NCBI GenBank assembly: GCA_030156435.1
Contig: JASGMM010000001.1
Coordinates: 36,418-100,417 of the forward strand
Direction of reading: 5' to 3'
Length of the DNA stretch: 64,000 nucleotides
Source of the DNA: Clostridiales bacterium
Lineage (GTDB): Bacteria > Bacillota > Clostridia > Mahellales > Mahellaceae
This document shows positions 50,562-59,822 of the stretch, in pieces. Numbering within the stretch: position 1 is the stretch's first letter; each line of letters starts with the position of its first letter. The position numbers and the translations under genes were made by a program. The notes under the pieces are model-generated. The model was not told where the DNA came from, made no database searches, and saw only the letters and a list, made by a program, of their open reading frames with translations.

Positions 50562-51496
50562 TCCCGTTCACCTCGTATATGGTCAAAATCCGCGGCATGG
50601 CCTTGACTGCCTAAAAACCGTTCTATCTTCTGCCTCACTGTTTCCTCTACCGCCTCAGCGGCCTTGTTCAATATCTCATTATCCAATGCCGACAGCTGCG
50701 CATCAGTGACCGATGCCTCATACCCTAAACTCTTCAATAATGCCGCTTCTAAGTCAGTGGCTATATTGACTTTGGATACACCTCCGCCATCGAGATGTAT
50801 AGCCCTCATGATCATATCAGCCGGTACACCCGATGCACCATGCAATACCAGCGGTACATTGACCGCCGCCTTTATAGCTTGCAACCTTCGGTAGTCTATA
50901 TTCGGCTGCTTACCCTCATAAGGGCCATGAGCGGTACCTACCGATACAGCCAGTGCATCTGCTCCGGTTTCTTCTATAAAAATTTTAGCCTCTCGCGGAT
51001 CGGTATATAGCTGTCCATCGCTGTCAGTTTCAATGAAGTCAGTAGTGGATATCCTGCCCAGCTCAGCTTCGACAGATACGCCTCTATCATGCGCATATCT
51101 TACGACTTCGCGCGTTATGGCGATATTTCCTTCCAACGGGTTATTCGATGCATCTATCATCACCGACGTAAAATCCGCTTCAATAGCTCTCTCTATGACA
51201 GCAAAATCCTTGGTATGATCCAAGTGCAATGCTATGGGTATGTCGATGCCTTCTTCTATTATAGCAGTATAAAACTCATCTGAAAATTTGTCGATAGCCA
51301 CTTGATATTTATTTATCTCCTTTTGAGATATCTGAACTATCACAGGCGAGGCACACCTTTGGCCCGCCCTTAAAATGGAGCGGATCATAGGCGTATATCT
51401 TGCGGAAAATGCCCCTACGGCATAACCCTTTTGCGAGGTATGCTTCAATATTCCTTTCAACGTAAAAACATTTGGCATATTCATCCTAGTACTCAA
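50558..51496 (-). CDS. Class II ketose-bisphosphate aldolase
   Basis: HLDHTKD, VEAELGRI, SVGTAHGPYEG, LHGASGV. Confidence 0.93.
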   Translation of the reverse strand: MSTRMNMPNVFTLKGILKHTSQKGYAVGAFSARYTPMIRSILRAGQRCASPVIVQISQKEINKYQVAIDKFSDEFYTAIIEEGIDIPIALHLDHTKDFAVIERAIEADFTSVMIDASNNPLEGNIAITREVVRYAHDRGVSVEAELGRISTTDFIETDSDGQLYTDPREAKIFIEETGADALAVSVGTAHGPYEGKQPNIDYRRLQAIKAAVNVPLVLHGASGVPADMIMRAIHLDGGGVSKVNIATDLEAALLKSLGYEASVTDAQLSALDNEILNKAAEAVEETVRQKIERFLGSQGHAADFDHIRGERE

Positions 51497-52188
51497 TTAC
51501 AATTTTCCTCCTCCGTCTTTAGGCTTTGAATATCAAGTACCGCTTTAACTCGTTGCATAGCCAATACGGGGCTGGACAAAAATTTATCCCGAATTTCTGC
51601 AGGTAACAACGGTATAACACGTGCCATAGATGCCTGCGCTAAAATCACTATATCGACTTTATCAGCCAACTCCTTTAACGCCTTTATTAATATGGCATCA
51701 TGCGCATCTTTATGCCCTGTCATTAGCTGCTCATATGCACCATCGGCCAAAGCAGATTGCAATTCTATGTCTTTGCCTGCCTCTCGCGACTTCTTTCCCA
51801 ATAATGCCAAAGTTGGCCTCAGCGTAGTGGGCAGCGTAGCCGCTACCCCTATGCGCTGCGCTATGCCAATAGCTTTTTCAGCCATAGCCTCATCGATTCT
51901 AAGCACCGGTATCGATACCATTCGGCGAGCTTTTTCGGTAAGCTCACCTACCGACGAGCAGGCGTTGAGTACGCAATCTGCACCCACATCCTCGGCAAAA
52001 ACAACGTACTGTAGCCAGCGGCCCTCCACCGTGCTCAGATCGCCACCATTTTTCATCAATTGAGGTAATATAGAATCATCCATAAAATTAACCACTTCAC
52101 AGCCTATTATCGTATCTTTTGCCAAAGCCGTCAATGGCTCCACCGTGGCAAAAGATGTGTGAATAATGGCCAGCTTCTTCTCAATCAA
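51493..52188 (-). CDS. Aspartate/glutamate racemase-like family protein
   Basis: CVLNACSSVGELTEKAR; VDIVILAQASMARV. Confidence 0.8.
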   Translation of the reverse strand: MIEKKLAIIHTSFATVEPLTALAKDTIIGCEVVNFMDDSILPQLMKNGGDLSTVEGRWLQYVVFAEDVGADCVLNACSSVGELTEKARRMVSIPVLRIDEAMAEKAIGIAQRIGVAATLPTTLRPTLALLGKKSREAGKDIELQSALADGAYEQLMTGHKDAHDAILIKALKELADKVDIVILAQASMARVIPLLPAEIRDKFLSSPVLAMQRVKAVLDIQSLKTEEENCN

Positions 52189-52201
52189 AAGATCATCTCC
52201 T

Positions 52202-53059
52202 TTAGCCTTTCATACCTGCTGTCAAATTCATTCCTTCTATAAAATAGCGTTGGAACACAAAAAATATAGTAAGGACCGGCAGCAGCACCAACGTCGAGGC
52301 AGCCATCAGATAATGCCATTGCGTTTGTACCAGCCCACGGAAATTCTGTAGGCCTATCTGCAGCGTATACTTCATCTCATCGTTCAAATAAAGCAGGGGC
52401 CCTATCAGATCGTTCCACGCCCCATTAAATGAGAAAATAGCCACAGTAGCCAGAACTGGCTTTACCATGGGCAACATAAGCCAAAACCATATATAAAAAT
52501 GATTGGCTCCATCGATCTTAGCAGCCTCCACCAGTTCATTCGGTATGGTCATATAAAACTGCCGAAACATAAATATAAAGAAGGCGCTGCCGAAAAACGG
52601 CGGTATTATCAGAGGCAAATAGGTATTAACCCATCCGAGCTTTGAAAACAAAACATATTGCGGTATCAGCGTCACAAACCCGGGTATTATCATGGTAGCT
52701 AACACCACGCTCATAAAGGTTTCCCTTCCTCTAAAATGAATTTTGGCAAAGCCGTATCCGACAAAAGAATTAGATAGCACGCTGCCCGCTACGCTAAAAG
52801 CGCATATAAGCAAAGTGTTAAGCGTGTACCTCGTAAAAGGGGCCGTATGCCACGCTTCTATATAATTCTCCCAATGTACCTCATGCGGGTAGAACGTTGG
52901 TGGATACTGCATAATCTCGTCCATCGACTTCAATGACGTCGAAATCATCCACCACAATGGCATCAATAGTATTATACTTCCGGCCAGCAATATCACGCTG
53001 ACAATAATTTTAGATCTGCGCTGTTGCACATGACGACTGACATAATATCTATCGTTCAT
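52202..53059 (-). CDS. Carbohydrate ABC transporter permease (MalG-type)
   Basis: ELVEAAKIDGANHFYIWFWLMLPMVKPVL. Confidence 0.94.
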   Translation of the reverse strand: MNDRYYVSRHVQQRRSKIIVSVILLAGSIILLMPLWWMISTSLKSMDEIMQYPPTFYPHEVHWENYIEAWHTAPFTRYTLNTLLICAFSVAGSVLSNSFVGYGFAKIHFRGRETFMSVVLATMIIPGFVTLIPQYVLFSKLGWVNTYLPLIIPPFFGSAFFIFMFRQFYMTIPNELVEAAKIDGANHFYIWFWLMLPMVKPVLATVAIFSFNGAWNDLIGPLLYLNDEMKYTLQIGLQNFRGLVQTQWHYLMAASTLVLLPVLTIFFVFQRYFIEGMNLTAGMKG

Positions 53060-53970
53060 CTATTGTCGCCCCCTTCATAGTAGACCCAATTTTTAGAATA
53101 TTTTAGGTTCAAGGCTGTCAATATCATAACTATTACGAACAGTATCCATGCCATGGCCATGGCATAGCCCATATCGAACACCTCGAAGGCCTTATTCCAC
53201 ATATGAAGGTTATAGAACAGGAGCGAATTCATCGGCCCACCATCGCCGCTCTGGGACATGACATAGCCCTCTTGGAATATTTGAAACCCGCCTATAAGGC
53301 TGGTCACCAAGTCGAAAAAGATCACCGGCGTGATCATGGGCAATGTAATATAACGGAACTTATGCCACGCATTAGCCCCATCCAAATCGGCCGATTCATA
53401 CAGTTGTGTCGGTATGCCCTGCATGCTGGCAAGGTAGAGCAGCATACCGCCGCCTACGCTCCACATCTTCATAATTATAATTGCAGGCTTGGTCCAAGCA
53501 GGGTCAAAGAGCCACGCCGGCCCCTCTACACCTATCAATCTTAAAAGCGTGTTGAGCAAACCCGTTTCCGGACTTAAAATCTGCATCCACAGCATATATA
53601 CAGCCACACCCGATAAAACTGAGGGCATGTAGTATATCGTCCTATATACCCTTGTGCCCGACACTCGCTGGTTCAGCAAAACCGCCATCAATATAGAGCC
53701 TGCAGTGGTAAGCGGCACCATAAATATCACATAATAAAATGTATTATAAAGCGAGGTCCAAAACAACGGATCGCCGGTGAACATCCTTTTATAGTTATCA
53801 AACCCTATAAAATCCATACGGGATGTAACGTTATAATTTGTAAAACTGCCGTACAGCGAAAACAGCAACGGTCCAAGTACAAAAACAACAAACCCTATAA
53901 GCCAGGGCAATATAAATATATAACCCTGGATCTCTTCCCTCTGCCTTATGCTCGACGTTTTTCTATTCAA
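53056..53970 (-). CDS. Carbohydrate ABC transporter permease (MalF-type)
   Basis: QLYESADLDGANAWHKFRYITLPMITPV. Confidence 0.94.
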   Translation of the reverse strand: MNRKTSSIRQREEIQGYIFILPWLIGFVVFVLGPLLFSLYGSFTNYNVTSRMDFIGFDNYKRMFTGDPLFWTSLYNTFYYVIFMVPLTTAGSILMAVLLNQRVSGTRVYRTIYYMPSVLSGVAVYMLWMQILSPETGLLNTLLRLIGVEGPAWLFDPAWTKPAIIIMKMWSVGGGMLLYLASMQGIPTQLYESADLDGANAWHKFRYITLPMITPVIFFDLVTSLIGGFQIFQEGYVMSQSGDGGPMNSLLFYNLHMWNKAFEVFDMGYAMAMAWILFVIVMILTALNLKYSKNWVYYEGGDNR

Positions 53971-53992
53971 TATGGCTCACTCCTCATTTATT

Positions 53993-54025
53993 AAAAAGTG
54001 GAGCGGCGACGACCACTCCACTTTT
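53993..54025 (-). terminator. Hairpin terminator/attenuator between solute-binding protein and permease genes
   Basis: aaaaagtggagcggcgacgaccactccacttttt. Confidence 0.7.
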
Positions 54026-54039
54026 TCTTTTTATGCAAG

Positions 54040-55398
54040 TTACTTTTTATTGCTTTTTACCAGATTTTCGATATCGCTCTGCGCCTTTTTCAATGCATCT
54101 TGAACACTGGCCTTGCCTAAAACAGCAGCATCAATTTGCGGGTTCAATAAGCCGATGAAATCCGGAGCAAAAACAGGTGTAGGCGTTATCAAGGTTTTAT
54201 CCATGGCCTCCACTGCCACTTTATATACGTCTATGCTCTGCAATTCCGGATCATTGGCCGCATTTTTATTGGCCACCATATCCAGACCCCATTTCGCCCA
54301 GTAACTTTGAGCATCCACATCGGTAAGGTATTTGATAAACTGATACGACTCTTCAGGATGTTTGGCGCCATACGGTATTTCAACCGCAAAGCCTCCACCC
54401 CAGCTCCAATGGCCGGTTCCTTCTTCTCGCTCAGGCACAAGAGTCACACCATACTTTACGTCTTTACCGTAATCCCTCAATTGGGTATAGAAATTCATAT
54501 TCTGGACCATCATAGATACTTTGCCTGATATAAACGGGTCAGCCTGCTGGCTACCGAATTCAGCCTGAAATGCGTTTACCGTCTTGTCGCCCAAACGGTT
54601 TCTCCAATTGACTATCCATTCCAACGCTTGAATCTTTTCAGGGGTATTGACATAAACGTTGCCATCTTCATCTATGAAATTTTTACCGTCGCTGTTGAGC
54701 ATCCATATGTCAGCGCCTACTCCCCATAAAGGATAAAAGCCTATGCGCGTATATTTGCCATTCTCCACTTTATCCAGTTTTTTAGCATATTCCTCCAGTT
54801 CAGCCCAGCTCTGCGGCGGACTCTCTGGATCCAGGCCTACCTCGGCAAAATGTTCCTTATTCCAGAAAAGAAGCCGTGTGTCGGTGTTGAACGGGAGCCC
54901 GTAAGCTTCGCCGTTGAATAGTACTGCCTCCCAAAGTTGCGGGAAAAAGCGATCTTGTATATTTTCGCTTTCCTTAGCCAGATATGGGGTTAGATTGGTA
55001 TTCTGCTTTTGATTGGCCCTATGCGCCACGGTATTGATATCGTTTATTATCGCATCGGGTGGATTGCCGGCGGCTATAGCAGCCAAGTTCTTTGTCCAGA
55101 TATCGCCCCATGGCACAAACGTATACTTTACCTCAATGCTATCTTGAGAACCATTAAAATCACTGATCATTTTTTCAATAATAGGACGACGCGTTACCGA
55201 CCCCCAAAATGACCAGAAATCAAGCTTAACCTTCTCCTTAGGTGTATCGGCAGCAGCTTGTTCTCCATCATCCTGCCCTTGATCAGCGGGCGGCGCTGGT
55301 TGCTCCGATTGTTCAGAATTTGAACAACCTGCTAAAACCATGCTAAGGCTCAGCAATAGCACCAATAATATGGCCAAAGGTCTTCCAAATCTCTTCAT
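54040..55398 (-). CDS. ABC transporter sugar-binding lipoprotein
   Basis: Lipobox MVLAGCSN; family 1 SBP. Confidence 0.94.
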   Translation of the reverse strand: MKRFGRPLAILLVLLLSLSMVLAGCSNSEQSEQPAPPADQGQDDGEQAAADTPKEKVKLDFWSFWGSVTRRPIIEKMISDFNGSQDSIEVKYTFVPWGDIWTKNLAAIAAGNPPDAIINDINTVAHRANQKQNTNLTPYLAKESENIQDRFFPQLWEAVLFNGEAYGLPFNTDTRLLFWNKEHFAEVGLDPESPPQSWAELEEYAKKLDKVENGKYTRIGFYPLWGVGADIWMLNSDGKNFIDEDGNVYVNTPEKIQALEWIVNWRNRLGDKTVNAFQAEFGSQQADPFISGKVSMMVQNMNFYTQLRDYGKDVKYGVTLVPEREEGTGHWSWGGGFAVEIPYGAKHPEESYQFIKYLTDVDAQSYWAKWGLDMVANKNAANDPELQSIDVYKVAVEAMDKTLITPTPVFAPDFIGLLNPQIDAAVLGKASVQDALKKAQSDIENLVKSNKK

Positions 55399-55661
55399 CT
55401 ACAATTCCTCCTTACGAATTACGCATAATCCCACAGTATTTAATATGTATTATCATTATATTGTGGAATTGCGTTGTTTTCTTAATTATAAATCATGGTT
55501 CAGAAATGTTCAAGGAGGAATAATGACCATTAAGGTTGGTTAAATGCTAATATCACTCATCAATCTTCATTTATCGAGGTATTGCTTTGAATATCATCGA
55601 TTTTTATAATTTAACTCCACATAATCATTCAATTATATTTGTGATTATGATGCATTTAATA

Positions 55662-55693
55662 AAAGGCCGGAAGAAAAATTTCTTCCGGCCTTT
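55662..55693. terminator. Strong Rho-independent terminator
   Basis: aaaggccggaagaaaaatttcttccggccttt. Confidence 0.85.
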
Positions 55694-55702
55694 GGATGCT
55701 TA

Positions 55703-56158
55703 TCAATCATTCTCAAGAAGTTCGATCATAACCTTCAGATCTGCCATGCTGTCTATATAAGCGTAACGGCCCCCGGTATACTCTCCCTTCTGTACCAGCG
55801 GCATACCGATCTCCGCAAGCTTATTCACCTTACCTTGCATATCTTTTATAACAAAAGCTATATGGTGTATACCCTCTCCATGAGTATTCAGGAATTCTCG
55901 CCATGTCGAAGGTTCATCGTCCGGCTCTATGAGTTCGATATCGATGTTATTGGACATATGCAAGAATGCCAGTTTAGAACGGGCCTTGGTAGGTTCACCT
56001 TTGTATTGCGCCAATGTTTTATCATATGTATCGGTTATAGTTATCTCCGGCACTTCCATACCAAAAAAGTCTGCAAATTTCTTCGCTGATTGTTCTATAT
56101 TGTTAACAATAATCCCTATCTGTGCGACAGCAGTCGTTCCCAAAATCCCATTATCCAT
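55703..56158 (-). CDS. VOC family / glyoxalase-like protein (methylmalonyl-CoA epimerase-like)
   Basis: AQIGIIVNNIEQSAKKFADFFG; HGEGIHHIAFVIKDM. Confidence 0.88.
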   Translation of the reverse strand: MDNGILGTTAVAQIGIIVNNIEQSAKKFADFFGMEVPEITITDTYDKTLAQYKGEPTKARSKLAFLHMSNNIDIELIEPDDEPSTWREFLNTHGEGIHHIAFVIKDMQGKVNKLAEIGMPLVQKGEYTGGRYAYIDSMADLKVMIELLEND

Positions 56159-56232
56159 GCAAAAACTCCTCTCAATTTATTAAATCAGGCAGAGTGTCAC
56201 ATTACAACACTCCGCCCAAGGTTGACAATTGA

Positions 56233-57042
56233 TTATAAAAACCGTTTATTTTGATTTAAGCTGCTTATTCTTTCCATATCCTCTTGGGATAACTCAAAGT
56301 CAAATATATCGGCATTCTCTTTTATATGTCTCTCATGAGTAGCCTTCGGTATGGCAACGACATCTTTTTGAATGTCCCACCTCAACACTATTTGGGCAGG
56401 CGTCTTGCCGTATTTTTCTGCTAATTCCTTCAATAGCGGCACGCTATTGACATTGCCTCGCATTAAAGGACTGTAGGCTTCGAGCTGTATATTATTGGAT
56501 TTGCAATAATCATATAGTTCCGGTCTCGTGTTAAGAGGATGATATTCCACTTGATTGACGGCTGGAACTACACCGCTGTCTTTTATTATATCCTCCAAAT
56601 GATTGACATCAAAATTGCTGACCCCGATAGCGCGAGCTCTACCGGATTTATAGATATCGATCATAGCTCTCCACGCAGCTATGTATTTATCGCCAACCGG
56701 CCAATGTATCAGATACAGATCCACATATTCGAGCTGTAATCTCCTTAGGCTTTGCTCAAAGCCGTCCATTATTGCGTCATAACCATTCGCTTGGTTTTCA
56801 TTCCACAGCTTTGTGGTTATGAAAAGCTCCTCCCTCGGTATGCCACATTCCTTTATTCCCCGACCAACACCGCTTTCATTGCCATAGATAGCCGCTGTAT
56901 CTATACTTCTGTAACCAATCTTTGTGGCTATCTTTATGGACGACGTGGCCTCTTCATCGGTCATCTGCCATACCCCTAAGCCAAGCCATGGCATATTCAC
57001 ACCGTTATTCAATACGGTACATTCCTTTATGCTATCCCTCAT
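56233..57042 (-). CDS. Aldo/keto reductase
   Basis: YRSIDTAAIYGNESGVGRGIKE; LIHWPV; IGVSNF. Confidence 0.96.
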   Translation of the reverse strand: MRDSIKECTVLNNGVNMPWLGLGVWQMTDEEATSSIKIATKIGYRSIDTAAIYGNESGVGRGIKECGIPREELFITTKLWNENQANGYDAIMDGFEQSLRRLQLEYVDLYLIHWPVGDKYIAAWRAMIDIYKSGRARAIGVSNFDVNHLEDIIKDSGVVPAVNQVEYHPLNTRPELYDYCKSNNIQLEAYSPLMRGNVNSVPLLKELAEKYGKTPAQIVLRWDIQKDVVAIPKATHERHIKENADIFDFELSQEDMERISSLNQNKRFL

Positions 57043-57160
57043 CTTTAGTCCCCCTTATGTAATATTTATGTATATTTATATATTTATTTTAGCACAAAAC
57101 CCTAGATAGAACAAGTGAACTTTTTCTTATAAATTCCATTCACGCCTTCAACATTCGTGA

Positions 57161-57377
57161 CTATTCAGGTGTCATCATACCCGGTTTTTTTGCCTTAATT
57201 TCACCACATCTGTATCATGGGCGAAAGGAACAATACCGGGATAGTAAGCAATAAACATGCATAAAAACGCCTGCGGAAATCCTCTATCATGTGTTCATGA
57301 TGTTGACCATGATCATGGCTCTGATGCCCGTCATGCTGCATTACGTCATGTCCATTGTGCTGCATGTCATGGTTCAT
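57161..57377 (-). pseudogene. Decayed N-terminal fragment of CopB-type copper-translocating P-type ATPase
   Basis: Frame 1 from 57377: MNHDMQHNGHDVMQHDGHQSHDHGQHHEHMIEDFRRRFYACLLLTIPVLFLSPMIQMW*. Shifted frame continues ...GEIKAKKPGMMTPE*, matching a later conserved ATPase segment. Not in ORF track (<60 aa). Confidence 0.75.
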
Positions 57378-57417
57378 ATCGTGATGGACGTAATAGAGGC
57401 TTTTGCATTATACGCTG

Positions 57418-57900
57418 TTATTTATCCCAACCGTGGCCTCTGCGTTTACAATGCCTCTCCGAGGTTTCCTCGCCGGCACCGTCGTCAGCTCTGTATACCA
57501 TTTTCTGATGGCACTGCGGACATTCCATATCGCAGCCTCGCCCAGTACCAAAGGGCTCTTCAAATTCATAACCGCATGAGGCACAGCGAAAATGCCTTTT
57601 GGCCACCTGATAATTGCCACCCTCTATGCGTATGGCCTTGCCCTCGACCAAAGCCTCGGCGATCTTCTGATGGGCCATCACCAATATGCGCTGGAATGTG
57701 GGACGTGAAACCTGCATGCGCTGCGCACATTCTTCCTGTTCCAATCCCTCAAGGTCTTTTAATCTTATAGCCTCGAATTCTTCTATAGTTAAAGTTACTT
57801 CTCCCAACTGCCGCATAGGTATACCTGCCGGCTTAAAAAGCGAAACGTTAGGCAAATCCTCCACCCATCTGGTTTTTGGCGGTCTCGGCATTCCATTCAC
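57418..57900 (-). CDS. DUF134 family HTH protein with C-terminal zinc-ribbon-like region
   Basis: MPRPPKTRWVEDLPNVSLFKPAGIP...EAIRLKDLEGLEQEECAQRMQVSRPTFQRIL; CASCGYEF..CPQC. Confidence 0.92.
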   Translation of the reverse strand: MNGMPRPPKTRWVEDLPNVSLFKPAGIPMRQLGEVTLTIEEFEAIRLKDLEGLEQEECAQRMQVSRPTFQRILVMAHQKIAEALVEGKAIRIEGGNYQVAKRHFRCASCGYEFEEPFGTGRGCDMECPQCHQKMVYRADDGAGEETSERHCKRRGHGWDK

Positions 57901-57977
57901 TCCTGTCTTTAATATCTGGATTAATTATAACCTTTTTTATATTTTGTATCAAATACTATATTTTTTCGTTATTATTA

Positions 57978-58026
57978 TTGACATATGACCATAATATGAT
58001 TATACTTATTATTAGAGCATATGCTC
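57978..58026 (+). promoter_or_regulatory. Promoter of the NifX-like/Fe-S cluster with palindrome GAGCATATGCTC
   Basis: TTGACA (57978-57983) - 17 nt - TATACT (58001-58006); perfect palindrome GAGCATATGCTC at 58015-58026. Confidence 0.7.
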
Positions 58027-58055
58027 ACTATAAGCGAAATGGAGGATGTATTCAT

Positions 58056-58766
58056 ATGAAAATAGCAGTTACAGCTACAGGTAGAACGCCTTCCGTACCA
58101 ATAGACAGCCGCTTTGGAAGGAGCCCGTTTTTTATCGTATACGACACGGATAAGGATAGCTGGGAATGTCTTGGAAACGATAATATCGGCTCTGCTGGCG
58201 GAGTCGGTATAGCCACTGCTCAAATGTTGGCGGCAAAAGGCGTGAACGCCATCATAACGGGCAATGTAGGGCCAAATGCCATGCAAGCGCTTCAAGCTGC
58301 TGGTATCGAAGTATATACGGTATCCGGCGGCAGCGTAGAACAGGTCATCGAGATGTATAAACGCGGTATGTTAGAAAAACTTTCGACAGCCACTGTAGAT
58401 TCAAAACATGACGTGCGCCAAGCCGTTGGTAAAACAGCCAAGGTAGCCATAGCTACAGAAGGTAATATAGTATCTCAGCATTTCGGTCATTGTTCTCAGT
58501 ATACAATAGTCGATATAGAAAACGGCCAAGTAAAAAACAAAACCACCATTATGAATCCAGGCCATGAACCCGGTTTTCTGCCACGTTACTTGTCCGAGAA
58601 AGGCATAGATTATATCATCGCCGGTGGCATGGGTACACAGGCTCAAGTCCTTTTTAATGAAAGGGGCGTAAAACCTATACTAGGAGTATCCGGAACAATA
58701 GATGAAGTAACAGAGGCATTCATAAACGACAAACTACAAGCCGGCGAAAGCCTTTGCGACCATTAA
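58056..58766 (+). CDS. Tandem NifX/NifB-type (dinitrogenase iron-molybdenum cofactor) domain protein
   Basis: Two repeats: MKIAVTATGRTPSVPIDSRFGRSPFFIVYD... and KVAIATEGNIVSQHFGHCSQYTIVDIE...; GGAGG RBS before 58056, so the ORF-track start at 57876 is too early. Confidence 0.92.
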   Translation: MKIAVTATGRTPSVPIDSRFGRSPFFIVYDTDKDSWECLGNDNIGSAGGVGIATAQMLAAKGVNAIITGNVGPNAMQALQAAGIEVYTVSGGSVEQVIEMYKRGMLEKLSTATVDSKHDVRQAVGKTAKVAIATEGNIVSQHFGHCSQYTIVDIENGQVKNKTTIMNPGHEPGFLPRYLSEKGIDYIIAGGMGTQAQVLFNERGVKPILGVSGTIDEVTEAFINDKLQAGESLCDH

Positions 58767-58783
58767 AAAAGGAGAACGATGAA

Positions 58784-58960
58784 ATGACAGCAATTGTAAA
58801 TGAAGCAAGATGCAGCGGTTGCGGCGATTGTATGACGGTGTGCCCTGTAGATGCTATAACCATGGCACTCGGCAAGGCTGAAATAGATCCCGATGAATGC
58901 ATAGGCTGCGGGGCATGCATAGATGAATGCAGGCGCGGGGCTATAAGCATGCAGGATTGA
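58784..58960 (+). CDS. 2x[4Fe-4S] ferredoxin
   Basis: CSGCGDCMTVCPVDAI and CIGCGACIDECRRGAI; RBS ggag at 58771. Confidence 0.93.
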   Translation: MTAIVNEARCSGCGDCMTVCPVDAITMALGKAEIDPDECIGCGACIDECRRGAISMQD

Positions 58961-58976
58961 AAGGTTTGTAAGAGAA

Positions 58977-59822
58977 ATGATGATCGCAATAGCCAGCGGT
59001 AAAGGCGGAACCGGTAAAACCACTATAACCATAAACATGGCATTATCATTACATGAACGCAGAGACGTTCAGGTGCTTGACTGTGACGTGGAAGAGCCCA
59101 ATGCCGCTATTTTTCTTAATCCGCAATTTAGTGAAAGCGAAGAAATATCCATTCCCATACCTTCGGTGGATAATGAACTGTGCACCCTATGCGGGCGTTG
59201 CGCGCAGGTGTGTGCTTTTCATGCCATAACGGTTTTGGGCAGCCATCTCTTGACTTTCCCAGAATTATGCCATGGATGCGGGGGATGCATGCTTTTTTGT
59301 CCGACTGGAGCCATAACTGAAAAACCACAGGGCATAGGCATAATAGAAAGCGGATTGGCTCAAAATATTCCCTTTGTACAGGGCCGCCTTAACCCGGGCA
59401 GTACGGCTACATCGACATTGATAAAAGAGGTTCGGCGAAGAGCAAATGATCGCGATATTGTTCTCATAGATGCACCGCCGGGCACCTCCTGCCCGGTTAT
59501 CGCCTCGGTGGCCAAAACCGATTTTTGTTTGCTGGTCACAGAGCCTACACCCTTTGGACTAAATGATCTAACGCTGGCTGTAGAGATGGTAAAAGCGCTA
59601 AATGTGCCGTTGGGCGTTATTATAAACCGATCAGGAGCAAATGATGACATAATAAAAGAATACTGCGATAAAAATGATATACCCATACTTATGAGCATCC
59701 CTTTTGATCGCCAATTCGCAGCTTGCTATGCTAAGGGCATTCCATTGGTCAAAGCTTTCCCCGAATGGAAACGAGCCTTTCAGGAGCTATGGGATAACAT
59801 TGAGCGGAGGTTGAATGCATGA
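58977..59822 (+). CDS. MinD/Mrp-like P-loop ATPase with inserted ferredoxin domain
   Basis: ASGKGGTGKTTITINMA; CTLCGRCAQVCAFHAI; CHGCGGCMLFCPTGAI. Confidence 0.94.
   Translation: MMIAIASGKGGTGKTTITINMALSLHERRDVQVLDCDVEEPNAAIFLNPQFSESEEISIPIPSVDNELCTLCGRCAQVCAFHAITVLGSHLLTFPELCHGCGGCMLFCPTGAITEKPQGIGIIESGLAQNIPFVQGRLNPGSTATSTLIKEVRRRANDRDIVLIDAPPGTSCPVIASVAKTDFCLLVTEPTPFGLNDLTLAVEMVKALNVPLGVIINRSGANDDIIKEYCDKNDIPILMSIPFDRQFAACYAKGIPLVKAFPEWKRAFQELWDNIERRLNA

Noticed and set aside
57291-57770. 159-aa + strand ORF
   Set aside because: Antisense to DUF134 and to the CopB fossil; the Met/Val-rich start arises from reading the His-codon-rich strand backwards.
57876-58055. N-terminal 60-aa extension of the NifX-like ORF
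   Set aside because: Lies across the promoter and -10 box; a strong GGAGG RBS precedes the Met at 58056.
58056-58766. Evidence for nitrogen fixation from the NifX-like protein
   Set aside because: NifX/NifB-type domains are widespread in non-diazotrophic anaerobes and no nifHDK/E/N genes are present.
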